From NCBI RefSeq assembly GCF_012489685.1, contig NC_080042.1, positions 36,709,158 through 36,773,157 of the forward strand: 64,000 nt of DNA. Reading direction: 5' to 3'. Origin of the DNA: Lotus japonicus (lineage: Eukaryota; Streptophyta; Magnoliopsida; Fabales; Fabaceae). Shown here piece after piece: positions 22,935 through 34,941 of the stretch (position 1 is its first letter; each line of letters begins with the position of its first letter). The position numbers and the translations under genes are program-made. A model generated the notes under the pieces. That model saw only the letters and a program-made list of their open reading frames with translations, was not told the DNA's origin and did no database searches.

Positions 22935-23318
22935 TTGTCGAGTCTTTCGGGAGTCTTTGGGGAATAGGTCTTCTGTGCTAGGTTGTGTGACTCTGCAAAG
23001 AGTAAAAATTGATTGTCTGCCAAGTGATTTTTCGCTTAGAATTGATTGAAGTTATTGCTTAATCATATTGTATAGTTATGGTAAAAGCTATCCTATGATT
23101 AGTATTGGCTGTTGGTTTAACTAAACCGAACGATGATAACCTTCTAACCATTCTTTCTCATTCTAGTATAATACGCTTCATTACTCTCGTAGCGTGTACA
23201 ACACACCTAACTTACTTATACTGTTTGAGCTTTGACCTTATAGTTATTACACCTATTAAGACTTTATTTGCTTGTTGCTCGTATTTAGACTATAGGGTTT
23301 AGGTGTGATAACTATAAG

Positions 23319-23551
23319 GTCGGAAAAATGTGTCTTATACTTATCCCTATTACTTACACGAGGTTTAGAACAACAAGCTAAGCCTAGAAAGTAGTCTTGC
23401 ACCGACTGCTTGTTTTTCACTTGGTGGTTACTGAATCCACCAACACTTTAATCGTTATTTTTATTTTCCTGCACTGCCATGTGGTATTTTAGGCAAAGAT
23501 TGCTATGCTTCTGATAGTAATAGGGATAAGTATAAGACACATTTTTCCGAC
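23319..23551. repeat. Perfect 35-bp inverted repeat enclosing about 163 bp
   Basis: The left arm 23319-23353 (gtcggaaaaatgtgtcttat ...) is the exact reverse complement of the right arm 23517-23551. No clear TSD flanks it. The enclosed part includes cgaggtttagaacaacaagc, which matches normal element sequence, and a near copy of that block recurs after the right arm. It may be a MITE-like insertion or an inverted duplication. Confidence 0.8.
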
Positions 23552-23924
23552 TATCGTTGTATTTAACTATAGAAGTTATATAGGGTTTAGAGAAGTTTTC
23601 TAAGCCTTGAAGTTGTCTTAGACAGGTACGAGTTGGTAAGAAAAGTAGAAGCTAAGAATGAATCCTAATGGAATGTTGTATGAGTTTCAGGAGTTAAGGT
23701 GTGTCATTTTCAAGATGGAAATGTTAGAGATTGAATAGATTAAGAGATGATCTCAAATTAGATATGACTACTTGATGAGATAAAATCTATGACTACTTGA
23801 TGAGATAGACTCATTGGCCTTACTAGTGAGTTTTCTAAATTTTCATCGCCAAGATATTGAGCCTGATCAACTTAATATTGAGGGGGTGATATTCGGAATC
23901 ACAGCTGGCATGGACTATGATAGG

Positions 23925-23929
23925 AAGAT
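23925..23929. repeat. Target-site duplication of element C (left)
   Basis: aagat, matched at 56426-56430. Confidence 0.85.
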
Positions 23930-26900
23930 TGTAACACCCCGATTTCAGTGGCGTCACTTTAGTAACCAAAAGTAAACTTAATGCGGAAAAACGTGAATAT
24001 TTTTTTTCGATAATCACTAAGACAAGACTGAATTAAATAAAACCCAAAAGCGAAATCAACAGAACTAATATACAATATATATAACAGCCCCCGCTGTAAG
24101 TAGCTAGCCACGTCACGAGTAAACCTCCAGTGACGGGTAATAAGAAGAGTAGCGCCCGTAGGCAATATGTACAAACCAAATCTAAAGGTAAGTGTCCGCA
24201 ACACCATCCCTTAAAACTGAGAATAAGCTGGCCCATCGGCCTGAAACAAGACCTCCTAAGTCCAACCAACTCTCTGTGATTCCCGTAAAGAAACCACACA
24301 AAAAGCTATAGGTGGGAAACTACCCTGTCCCAAAGGAAGCAAATGATGTTCAGAGCTAGACTCTACTCCTACACTAATCCCATCTCTAGGAGTTCACCCC
24401 AGCACTAAAACCTACATGCTAGCATGATCGTCGTCCGAATTTGAAATCCAGAACGACCTAGTCTACGTACACCATCCGTCCTCCTCTCGCCACCGCGATG
24501 CGCTCCTGTTCCAGCATCCCAACCCTAGTTCCCCCCGAAGGGTGAACCGTCGTGAACCAGCCCGCCAAAGACATCTGACAATGGGCGTTTGTCCGCCAAA
24601 ACAAACACAGAAGACGCGAGGGTCAACTCCAAAGAATTACGTAAATAATAGCACCAATAGATATAGATAAGAGAATAGCCACTTAGGCTTATAGCTAGGG
24701 ATAACATCCTAGGGTTGCATATTCCACAATAACATAAACGACAATAATAACACTTAACATGTTCCAAATAGAATTAACAAGTAGCAATCACACTCAGCAA
24801 CTAAGTCAGTATGCATGTTGCATGAAATGATATGCAGGTTAACCCAGTCAACCAACATGCAATCCGGAACGGATGGGCATCAAACGGATCAATCCTAGCA
24901 CCAGCAACGGTGGGACCATTTCTGCCCGCGTGCCTCTTACACCACACAAAGGTAGCCAGATCAGCCGTAACCCGTAGGTCTGCCATTTCGGTCTGCTACA
25001 AGAGTCGTCTACAAACGCTCTTACACGGCATTCCGGGTCTTATGACCATTTTGGAAACCGACGACATTTGGAATTCTCCGAGGTCCGGTATCACGCCGTG
25101 TATTAACCTCCTATGTATGCATGAATGCAATGTGATTAACCAAACAACGTCTCCGACCTCACTCGACACGTCGCCACGTGTTCTAGGTAAATTAATGTCT
25201 CTAAAAGCTTACCCTAAGGTAAAGTCGATTCTGCGACAAAAGACACTTCTTCACAACAACACATAACCCACGATGATCTCCAAATCATCCGACTCATCTC
25301 AATCCGATGGTCACAACTGCTCAATGAGCACAGAGTATCACACTCTCGGAAACTAACGGTTTCCCGGACTTATCCCCAGGATAGCCCCACAACACATAGC
25401 TGCTCCAACAGCACAAGAGTAACCCGCATTCACAAGGTCTCACGCCTCAGTGAAGCTTCATGCTGTTCACGAGGTCTCACGCCTCAGTGAAGATCCATGC
25501 TTTCCACAAGGTCTCACGCCTCAGTGGAGTATCACGCATTCACAAGGTCTCATGCCTCAGTGAAGCTTCTCGGCTCATCCCTTGGATGGCTAAACAAACT
25601 GCTCAACGAGCGAAGGAGTATCAACATACTCAGAACTTACCAATCTCCTCAACACTTGGATCCGACGACACTTCTCGTTTTTCCAAAAACTAAGATTTGC
25701 ATCCGAAGCTTCCTTTCGAGTTTATTATCATTAATTGAAGATTTAGAGGTTGTTTAATGTCTTATGAGTTTTCTTTTCAAAATAATATCCTTTTAGTCTT
25801 ATCGCAAATCCTATCAGTTCTCGGGATCTCCTAATCCCCAAATGACACCAGAGAATGTCTCGATCCATGAAACACCATAACAAGGTCCGAATCTCATTCG
25901 TCCTATCAAACTTTCTCAAAACTCTCAAAATAAAATCGGCATGACCTGCCCGCTATTCTCACTATTCAGAAACTCAGATCTCATTGCAAAAGCATAAATA
26001 CTCAGCACAATCAATCAACATGTCATATATCAACATATTAAGCAATAACCACATAGCAGTTAGCATATAAGGCATGCACCACACATCCTAAATTACCCAC
26101 ATAGCACGTAGCATGTAAGTCAATCATCAAAAACATTCAGTAGATGCATCATCTACATTGTCAGCCGAAGCCTCAGAAAACGTTTTTCCAATCAAACACA
26201 AACAAGTGCATAAACAGTAAACAATGTCGAAAGCATCGACCCTAAGCATTAACTAGAGATTCAGTGAGAAGCCCTCACCTGTAGATTCTCCAGGGAGAAC
26301 TTCAAACTCTTCCTCACAAGCAAAGCGTTGCTCCTCAGGAAATTCCTCAAAAGCTCCTTTAAAGCAAAATCACAGAGATACTATCAGAATCTATCGAAAA
26401 CTAAGCTATCGATACTTACTAAGGTTACTCGAAGTAGTTCATACTCCGAGGTACGATAATCTAGCGCGAAAGGACAAGTTTTCGGAAAAGGAAATTTTCC
26501 TCCTCCTCCCCCTATAGGCTCGGCCACTTTAGGTAATTAGGGGACTCGATTTTTCTTCGATCAAACTTGGTTCCTATGCTATCATTAGCCGTAACTAAGG
26601 GTATTCTAAACTCGGAAAAATTATCGGATCAAAAACTGTCGCAGGGGTATTTTGGTCATGATTTTTAACTTAGAAATTTCAAAACTGAAATCCCAAAAAT
26701 CTAATTTGACAGGGACGTCACCAACGACGTTTATGGCAACTAATCCTACTAGCACTAAGCTAAGGCGATAGTTTTCAGCCTAAAGGTTGAAGCTTTACTC
26801 CAAAAACTCCAAAAATGGGTATTTAAGGCTAAAATTGATTCCGGCGGAAATCCGGCGGCATAACGGAAAATCTAATCCGGCAGAAGTGATCTTGGGCACA

Positions 26901-27886
26901 TAAGGAAGAGGTTTAGAATCAGAAATGGAATATTCAGGATAGTTTTGCAAAAACCTCAAAACTATCAACTCAGAAAAGTCTACAAAAAAGCTATGGAAAA
27001 AGCGATCAGAGGTAAGGATTAGCGACTATGCCTCGAAACCTTGAAGCAGCAACTGATTGATCGGCGATCAAGCAAGAAATGAAGAAAATCTCTCCTCCTC
27101 CTCTCCTATGCAAACTCGCGGCCTCCTTGGGAAGAAATGGGTAGTTTTTGTGTTTTTTTCTCATTTCTTGGCTATATATAGAGGTTGGCAAAACGCGATA
27201 AAATGAAAGTTTCGCGAATCTGATTTTTCCGGCGTCATTCTCCGTGAATTCTATGATATGTTTTGGCAAAATAATTCCAAAACTAAAATGAGGTCTCCTT
27301 GTATTTTTGGCAACTAAAGCATAATCGGTATAAAACTATTTTACCCGATAAGTTGCTTTTTGCATCGGATGTCGGAATGGAAAACTTCCTTCTGAAGAAA
27401 GATTGAAATCATCAAGAGAAATGGGTGTACGCGTGTAGAATATTCATTTGAAGCTCTGAATAGAAAAAGTCTTCATAGTCGGTTGATTCTAGGGTTTTGA
27501 AATACCAGGGTTTCGGTTTCGGCAAACTTCCGATGATTGGAATCGGACGTTCGTAGATCCTAGAGTTTCGCCTCGAAACGATTGTGATATATGGAAAAAG
27601 AGAAGTTCTAACATTTCTCTGAAGATTTTTGGAATTAACTTCCATCGTGCCTAAAAGTGAAAACTAGCTATATACTAGGGTTTCTGACCTCGGTTTAAGC
27701 GTATAACGATCGTGCTATAACTTTTATCGACCATAATGCAATCCTTGGACTTTTCCTGAACTTTCTCCTTCATAAATTTATTCCATTTGGTAAACTCTAG
27801 TTCAGGTTTCCCTTCACGATACATCAACCCTAATCGTGAATAGGATTCTATTTACTTGGCATAAGTTTAAAAACTTGGGTCTTACA
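23930..27886 (-). repeat. 3' LTR of element C
   Basis: 3957 bp, minus-strand TGTAAGACCC...TGTTACA. TATA (ctatatatag) at about 27172-27181, 706 bp from the LTR start. GGCG-N6-CGCC hairpin at 24584-24597. Tandem array at 25423-25570. Confidence 0.92.
25423..25570 (-). repeat. Four-unit array in C 3' LTR
   Basis: Units of about 35-40 bp built on caaggtctcacgcctcagtg plus variable gaagcttcatgc. Copied in the 5' LTR at 53962-54109. It sits about 1.6 kb after the TATA box, as do the arrays of A, S and E. Confidence 0.85.
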
Positions 27887-27909
27887 TTACTACCCTCCAA
27901 AAAGAAAGT
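27887..27909 (-). promoter_or_regulatory. Polypurine tract of element C
   Basis: Read on minus, ctttctttttggagggtag directly precedes the 3' LTR. Confidence 0.8.
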
Positions 27910-27954
27910 TTCGTCCTCGAAACTTAGGGTCAGTAAAAGTTCTGGATATTGTTC

Positions 27955-28167
27955 CATGATCTTTTCCTCTAACTCCCATATAGCACCGTCCGCGTCTTTG
28001 TTCCAAACAACTTGCACTAAAGCACTCTGCTTTCCCTTCGATTGTTTCACTCTTCTAGTCCCAATGCTGACCGACGGCGTCTCAAAAGACATATCGTCTT
28101 CTAACTCTCTGTTATCGGGTTTGACCACTTGCGTCGGGTCTCCGTTGGAAATAGTATTTGTTGGCAT
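27955..28167 (-). pseudogene. Integrase chromodomain remnant (element C)
   Basis: The frame starts ATG at 28167 and carries MSFETPSVSIGTRRVKQSKG, LVQVVWNKD and AIWELEEK, with YPELL at the end of the domain. It corresponds to the piece in A with only scattered substitutions. No other part of integrase is upstream. The open frame continues through the polypurine tract into the LTR (to 27814), which is not meaningful. Confidence 0.7.
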
Positions 28168-29126
28168 TCGTGCAATCGCACAACCTTAACCACTTTCTCT
28201 TTTGCTTTTGTTCGTCCAAAATACTGATTAGAAACTCGGTACATCTCTATGCTCCGGAGTGAATGCTCAACTTGAGTCTTAATACCTTGTGCATCACAAG
28301 ACTCATTCCCTTTAACATTAACTTATCAACAACTTATAAGCTAACCTTCATCTTAATATCTAACAATTCATTATTATCGTCTTCGTCCTCAAAACCTTCC
28401 TCACTCAAACCAACTCAAACTTACTGAAATCCCTAACACTTCGCATAAATCGAGATTTATCCTCTAGAAGATCAAATCATAACTATACCTCAAGGGACTT
28501 AACTAGTCATTTCGTCATCCGATCCTCCAACCTTCTGAGGTTTAACTACTATCGTAACTGCTATCACCACTACATCCCTTACTCACACATGATTTTCAAC
28601 TCCCCAAGTCAATCTTAATCATAGGATTCTTATTCAACTGAGCAAAATTCACTTGCTAACTCTATCATGCATCACCGAAATCCATAACAAAGTTCCATTC
28701 ACTATTAGACTCTGAGTAGCTTGTCCAAATATGATAACTTCAAGTATTCATCTTAATACTAACACTTTCCTTCTTGTAACTTGATTACCATCTCGTCGAT
28801 AAACTTCTTAATCTCCCAATCAAATTATGACAAACTTCAAGTCCTACACACTTATGACAAGAATTAATAGACTTAAAACCTAAACCTTTTCCAAGTTTGG
28901 ATCTCTGATGCTCTGTAACTCTTCAACATTACCTAAAAGAATATTCATCTCTTAAAACTACAACTCCTTCGCGAGGAAAACAAATACTTAATGAGAACTT
29001 TTTCCTCCCAAACTCAACTAATCTTCGATCAACTCAAGTTAATCTTACCAGTCCTTCAATCAAAGTCCATATCCAGCTGTGATTCCGAATAACACCCCCT
29101 CAATATTAAGTTGATCAGGCCTAATA
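28168..29126 (-). other. ORF-free interior of element C (left part)
   Basis: Non-coding, closely similar to 10672-11620 of A. It ends at the conserved motif (read on plus, cccctcaatattaagttgat at about 29096-29115), where B has inserted. Confidence 0.6.
29122..29126. repeat. Target-site duplication of element B (left)
   Basis: taata, matched at 40488-40492. Confidence 0.85.
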
Positions 29127-32100
29127 TGTAACACCCCGATTTCGGTGGCGTCACTTTAGTAACTCAAAATAAAATAAAGCCGAAAAGCAGGTATTTTTTT
29201 TCGTTTTGTTTAAATAAAAAGACTTGTCGAAATAAAGACTCAACCTAATCGCGATTAACAGCGATTAATATACAATACTATTACAATCCTGTTGTAACTA
29301 AAAGCATCGTCACGAGCATCCTCCAGTGACGGCAAGGTTTACAAGTTTTCAGAAAGCATAATTAGTTCGAAATATTAAACAAGTGACAGAAAGGAATAGT
29401 TAGCCCTGGATGGCCGCCTCTAGACCTCTACAACCGACTACTCCATGGGATTCCCAACTACGGAGAACCACACGAAAGTAACGTGTCGGAGACTACCCTG
29501 TCTCAAAAGTACACAAGACGAATCAGAGCTATGACTCTAACAACCAACTCAAGACTCTAACCACCCATATCCCACACTACTTTCGTCGACCCTTCCTCGA
29601 TCAGGCCTGAAGTCCGGGTCCTCGTCGAAAGCTTCAGTAATAGTCATTACGCTCCTGGTCCTCCTCGAGTGATGAGTCATCACGAATCGGCTGACGGACG
29701 CCTGGCAGCAGGCCGACCGCCCAAACACAAACATACAAACAAAGCCAAGGCGCTAGGGTCAACTTACAGAATACAATAGATATACAACCAACATGCGATA
29801 AAGGGGGTATATATATGTTGTATATATACATATAAGTTATGTGTTGCCTACCCTAAGGTATATACATGACATGTTATCAAATCTCTTACACAATTCAATC
29901 ATCAAACACATAACGATGTTTATCAACATCAAATCATCAAGTCTCAACAATCATAGTTAGAGTGCATGATATGTCGTACAACGGTAATCATAATAAGATG
30001 CATGGTGTGCCAATGCAGAATATGCTGACACAAACCCGAATAACGTCACTCTGCTTGGCGACGGGACAAACCAATGGTATTGCCACTTAAAGGCTGGGCA
30101 CCTCGAGACGGTCGTAACACTGGCCTCGTGTTTAACCATTTCTGCTCGGGCGTCACTTATCACCTTTGGCTATAGTCAAGACGGTACAAACTCTACATGG
30201 TTCGACCATTTCTGCTTGCTATGCCGGACATCAACAGGCACGATACAACTCTACATGGATGATCGTTACCTCCTGTTGTGCCAGGTATAATCAGGACCGA
30301 TTCAACTCTACACGGCTGATCGTTGCTTCCTGCTATACCGAAGTACTCCACTTGGCACTTCATCGCGTGTATGCATGGGTGCAATATGGTTAGCTAAACA
30401 ACGATTCATCCTCACAGGTAAAATTGGTTCATTGACCAAAGGCTTCTACAACGAGAACCCTAGGCTATAGTCAAGTCAGTTGTGACCCTACGGGTTTAAC
30501 CATTCTGCTTGCTACGCCAGACATCAACAGGCACGATACAACTCTACACGGCTGACCGTCACTACCTGTTGTGCCAAGTGTACTCTACTAGGTACCTTAC
30601 TAATGCCCAGACCCTTGGCTAAAGCCCGTCTTCAAATTCTTTTCCATAAAAATGAGTTCCCTTAAAACAATATTTCTTTTATTAGGTAAAGTGTTCCATC
30701 GTGAGTTAATCCATTATGTCGTTAATTCCAAAGTTCAGTTTTCAATTCCAACACCTTTCAAAATAAAGTTCCCAAAGCTAGGATCACCGACCCATTCCCG
30801 TTTTCCAAACTCACTTTCATTCCTAAGTCTTTTCTGTTGAATCATCGTCATTAATTAAAAACATTATATTCTTAGTAAGTATATTATGGATTTATTTACA
30901 TAAAACATATTATGATTATTTTCGGTCCAAAACTCTATAAGTTCAAAGTTCCCATCAAACCCAAACAACTCTCCGAGAAAACACTAGATCCCCTAAAACA
31001 ATGAAGGTTCGAACCTTGGTCCGACCTAACAAACGTTCCCAAAACAAACCCGTCCTTGTCATGACGAAGGTAAGTGTATTCTACACTCCCAAAAGTGGTA
31101 TCAAAATACACGAATATAGTCAGCACAATTTAATCATAACGCAAATACATCAAGCTCTATCGAGCGATGAATCAATATGGCAGTGCTGTAAACATAACCT
31201 TGTCATATCCACTAGAAAGCGATAAGACAGAAACCAGTAAACGGCCGAAGCCTCTCAGAAAACGGAGACACACGTCTCATATAAGTTCACTCGGCCGAAG
31301 CCTCCAGAAAACATTTTCCAATTCACAGCGATAAACAATATCCAAGCAATATACAATATCACACAATATTCAAGTCGAAGTTATCGACGCCTACAATGCA
31401 AATAGCTAGTAAGTAAGTTGCCCTAACCTCGAGTTGTTCTAGTCTCGCGGTGCAGGTCTCGCTCACAAGCTTGCTCAGTCAAGCCCAAGGTTTCCACAAA
31501 CGAACCTTAGAGCAAACAAATCAAAAATCAATCAAATTAAGTCGATACAGTCGAAACAATCCTAACTAACGTTCGACAAAGCTCAAGAAGCTTCAGAGTA
31601 CAACATTTAGGCACGAATGGAAGGGTTTCCCCCGAATGGATGAGTTTTGACTCGATTCAAGTTTTGTACAAAAACACTTTATTCTCTAAAACGTGCATAA
31701 CTCGAGCTACAGAACTCGGAATGACACAAAACCGGCGCCAAAATTTCGACAATTGAAAGAGCTACGCAATGGCTCAGGTCATAGAGACTCAAAAATTATT
31801 TTTGGACACGGTATCCAAGCATATAGGTTTCGGCCACTATGGAAAATAGGGTTTTCGAACTTTTTCTTCGATCTAAATCAATTCCTAGGTATTCTTAGGC
31901 GATATCTAGGCCAGGGAAACTCTCAGAAAAATTATCGGGTCGAAAATTAACACAGGGGTATTTTGGTCAATATTTTTAGCTCGGAAACTCAAAATCAGAA
32001 TTTCGAAAAACAAATTAGATGGGAATGTCAACAACGACGTTTATGACGACTAATCCTACTAGCACTAAGCTCAATCGTCAGTTTTAAGCGTAAAGAACGA

Positions 32101-32499
32101 AACTTTGCCCAGAAATGGGTATTTGATGCAAAAATTGATTCCGGCGGAATTCCGGCGACATTACGGGAAAACTAATCCTACAGAAGTGATCTTGGGCACG
32201 TAGGGAAGATGTTTAGACAGAGAAATCAAGCTATTTGGACAGTTTTCCAAAAACCTCAAAACTTTGGACACATAAAGACTTAGGAGAAGTCGACAGAAAC
32301 GACGATCAGAAGAGAGATATAGTTTACCTACCTCAAGGTCTTCGATTAGCAACGATCGGTGAAGCAAACGGGCAAGAATTCGCGAAGATCAACTTCCTCC
32401 TCTTCTCCTCTCTTGGCCGCGGTTTTGGGGAAAGAAATGGGTGAGTTTTGCAAAATTTTCATTTTCTAGCTTATAACCTATATATAGTGAAGGAAATGG

Positions 32500-32931
32500 A
32501 GATATTTTGCAAAGTTTGGATAAGGATGCATTGGTGGATGGATAAGGATGGATAGATATTTTTGAGAAGATATTTTGGTAAAGATATTTTGTAAAGATAT
32601 TTTGTAGAGATTAGATAAGGATGAGTAGATATTTATCAAGGATCGGATAAGGTTGAATAGATATTTATCAGAAATTGGATAAGAACGAATAGATATTTAT
32701 CAAAGATTGGATAAGAACGAATAGATATTTATCAAAGATTGGATAAGAACGAATAGATATTTATCAAAGATTGGATAAGAACGAATAGATATTTATCAAA
32801 GATTGGATAAGAACGAATAGATATTTATCAAAGATTGGATAAGAATGAATAGATATTTATCAAAGACTGGATAAGAACGAATAGATATTTTAGGGAGATA
32901 TTTTGAGAAGATATTTTGTAAACCGGTACAG
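32500..32931 (-). promoter_or_regulatory. U3 block rich in evening elements (B 3' LTR)
   Basis: Read on minus, AAAATATCT occurs exactly eight times: near 32500, 32554, 32569, 32582, 32595, 32883, 32897 and 32910. AAATATCT preceded by T occurs about eight more times in the enclosed array. AAAATATCT is the evening element bound by CCA1/LHY/RVE clock factors in plants. The block starts 12 bp upstream of the TATA box. It replaces a short stretch present in the A, C and E LTRs. Confidence 0.6.
32615..32890 (-). repeat. Nine-unit 32-bp array in B 3' LTR U3
   Basis: Unit ggataagaacgaatagatat plus ttatcaaagatt; the first two and last units are variant. It lies upstream of the TATA box in element sense. 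The twin is in the 5' LTR at 39478-39754. Confidence 0.92.
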
Positions 32932-33617
32932 ATTAGTTTAGATACCGGAGGATTTAACTCATAGGGTTAAAATAAAAATATAAGAATGATTCCTATTTTT
33001 CCGGCTTCATTCTCCGTGAGTTCTAAGATAGGTTTTGGCGACAGAATTCCAAAACTCAACAGAGGTTTCCTTGTATTTTAGGTGACTAACGCAAACTCGG
33101 TGTAAAACTATTTTACCCGATAAGTTACTTTTTGCAGTGGATGTCGGATGAGAAAACTTCCTTCTGAAGAAAGATTAGAAATAACGAGAGAAATAGGCGC
33201 ACGCGGGTGGAATCTTCATTTGAAGCTCCGAATAGAAAAAGTCTTCATCGTCCGTCGATCTTAGGTTTCTCGAACTATCAGGGATTCCGTTTCGGCAAAC
33301 TTCCGAGAATTGGAATTTGACGTTCGTACGTTCCAGGGTTTCGCGTCGAAATACTTGTTTATAGACGAATAAGAGAAATTCTAATATTTCTCTGAGGTTT
33401 TTTTGGAATTAGTTTCCATCGTGTCCTAAAGTATAAATTAACTATTCACTAGGGTCTTCGACCTAAGATTAGGCGAACGTTAGTCGTGCTATAACTTTTA
33501 TCGGTTTTGATATAATCCTTGGACTTTTCCTGAACCTTCTCTTTCATTAATTTATTTCATCCAATAAACTCTTGTATTTTATTCCCTTATCCAAAACTTA
33601 AAAACTTGGGTCTTACA

Positions 33618-33640
33618 TTACTACCCTCCAAAAAGAAAGT
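33618..33640 (-). promoter_or_regulatory. Polypurine tract of element B
   Basis: Read on minus, ctttctttttggagggtag directly precedes the 3' LTR. Confidence 0.8.
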
Positions 33641-33719
33641 TTCGTCCTCGAAACTTAAGGTTCAGCAAAACTCCGAATATTATTCCTTGGTCTTTTCATC
33701 TAACTCCCATATAGCACCA

Positions 33720-34941
33720 TGAAATCAATCTTCTACTTAGTCACCATTCCAATTAAATCTCGACTTGAGCCCTAATACCTAGTGCATCACTAGACTCAAT
33801 CCCTCTTAACATCCATTCATCAGCAACTTATAAGCTAATCATCATCTTAATATCTTACAATCCATCATTGTCATCTCCCTTTTTCGAGACTTCCCTTACT
33901 CGAACCATAAAACCAACCTTCACTTATTCGCAAACCACTTTACACTTACCTAAAATCCTTAACATTTCCCCCAAATCCGAACTTATTCCCTAGAAGATCA
34001 AATTATAACTGTACCTCAGGAAACTTAACTAGTCATTTTTTCATCCGATTCCTCAACATCCTGAGGTTTAACTACAATCGTTAATGTTAACACCACTAAA
34101 TCTCCTATTCGAACATGACTTTCACCTCCCAAGGTCGATCTTAACCCTAAGATCCTCACTTAACTTAGTGAAATTCACTTGCTACCCTAGCATGCAACAT
34201 CGAAATCCATAACAAAGCTCCATTCATTCTTAGACTCTAAGAAATTTGTCCACCTACAACAACCTCAAGTATTCATCTTAATACTAACTCTTTATTTCTG
34301 TAACTAGGTCGTCCTCCAATCAATCCGATACTCAGTCTCTCGATCAAAACCTGACAAACCTTGAGTCCTACGCACTTAAGACAAGAATTCATAGACTTAA
34401 GCCTAAACTTTCACCAAGTTTGGACCTCAAATGTCTTTTAATTCTTCAATACTTCTTAAATGAATATCCATTTCTTAAAACTATAACTCCTTCCCAAAGG
34501 AAATCAATTGCTTAACAAGAACTTTACTTCCCAACTCAACTAATCCTCGATCCAATCAAATTAATCTTACCAATCCATCTATCAAAGTCCATCGCCAGTT
34601 CTGATTCCGAATATCACCCCCTCAATATTAAGTTGAGCAGGCCTAATACATCGAAGGTGAAGATTTAGAAAAACCCACTGGAACAGTCGATGAGTTCCTA
34701 ACATCCAGTAGTCACAATTATCCCGACATCCAATCCTTGCTACGGAACTACGCACCCTCAACATAACGCGTATACTACCGATAAGGAATCTTCCTGAGAT
34801 TCATCCTTCAGCTTCTAGCTTCTTGTCAAACGCATCGGTGCAAGACTACCTTCTAGGCGTAACGTGTTATTCTAAACCTCGTGTAACTTCTATAGTTTAA
34901 ACACGAGCAACGGTCAAATAAAGTATTATTAGGCGTAATAA
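33720..34941 (-). other. ORF-free interior of element B
   Basis: Non-coding; diverged but alignable by eye to A and C interiors. It keeps the conserved block near 34616-34650 (plus strand ccccctcaatattaagttga). Confidence 0.55.

Larger units (their letters stand above)
22920..23929 (+). pseudogene. Interior of element D with gag deleted
   Basis: The leader matches those of A and C up to the point where gag should start (about 23130). It then jumps straight to gatgataaccttctaacc, the sequence that follows gag in A, B and C. The whole gag is missing. A short open frame (23105-23302) over the junction is a remnant, not a gene. The stretch ends with the conserved block ttaatattgagggggtgat (23871-23889) just before element C. 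Confidence 0.7.
29127..33617 (-). repeat. 3' LTR of element B
   Basis: 4491 bp. It has the same ends as A and C plus the GCCTG-CTGC-CAGGC type hairpin (29700-29713). TATA (cctatatatag) at 32478-32488 is about 1130 bp from the LTR start, instead of about 700 in A, C, E and S, because of an extra U3 block at about 32500-32931. Confidence 0.92.

Noticed and set aside
23105..23302. 65-codon ORF on plus in element D
   Set aside because: Frame over the gag deletion junction; remnant of the gag end plus non-coding DNA.
29549..30393. Small frames repeated in both B LTRs (and at 36420-37264)
   Set aside because: They recur because the LTR is duplicated; frames are not kept in the related S and E LTRs.
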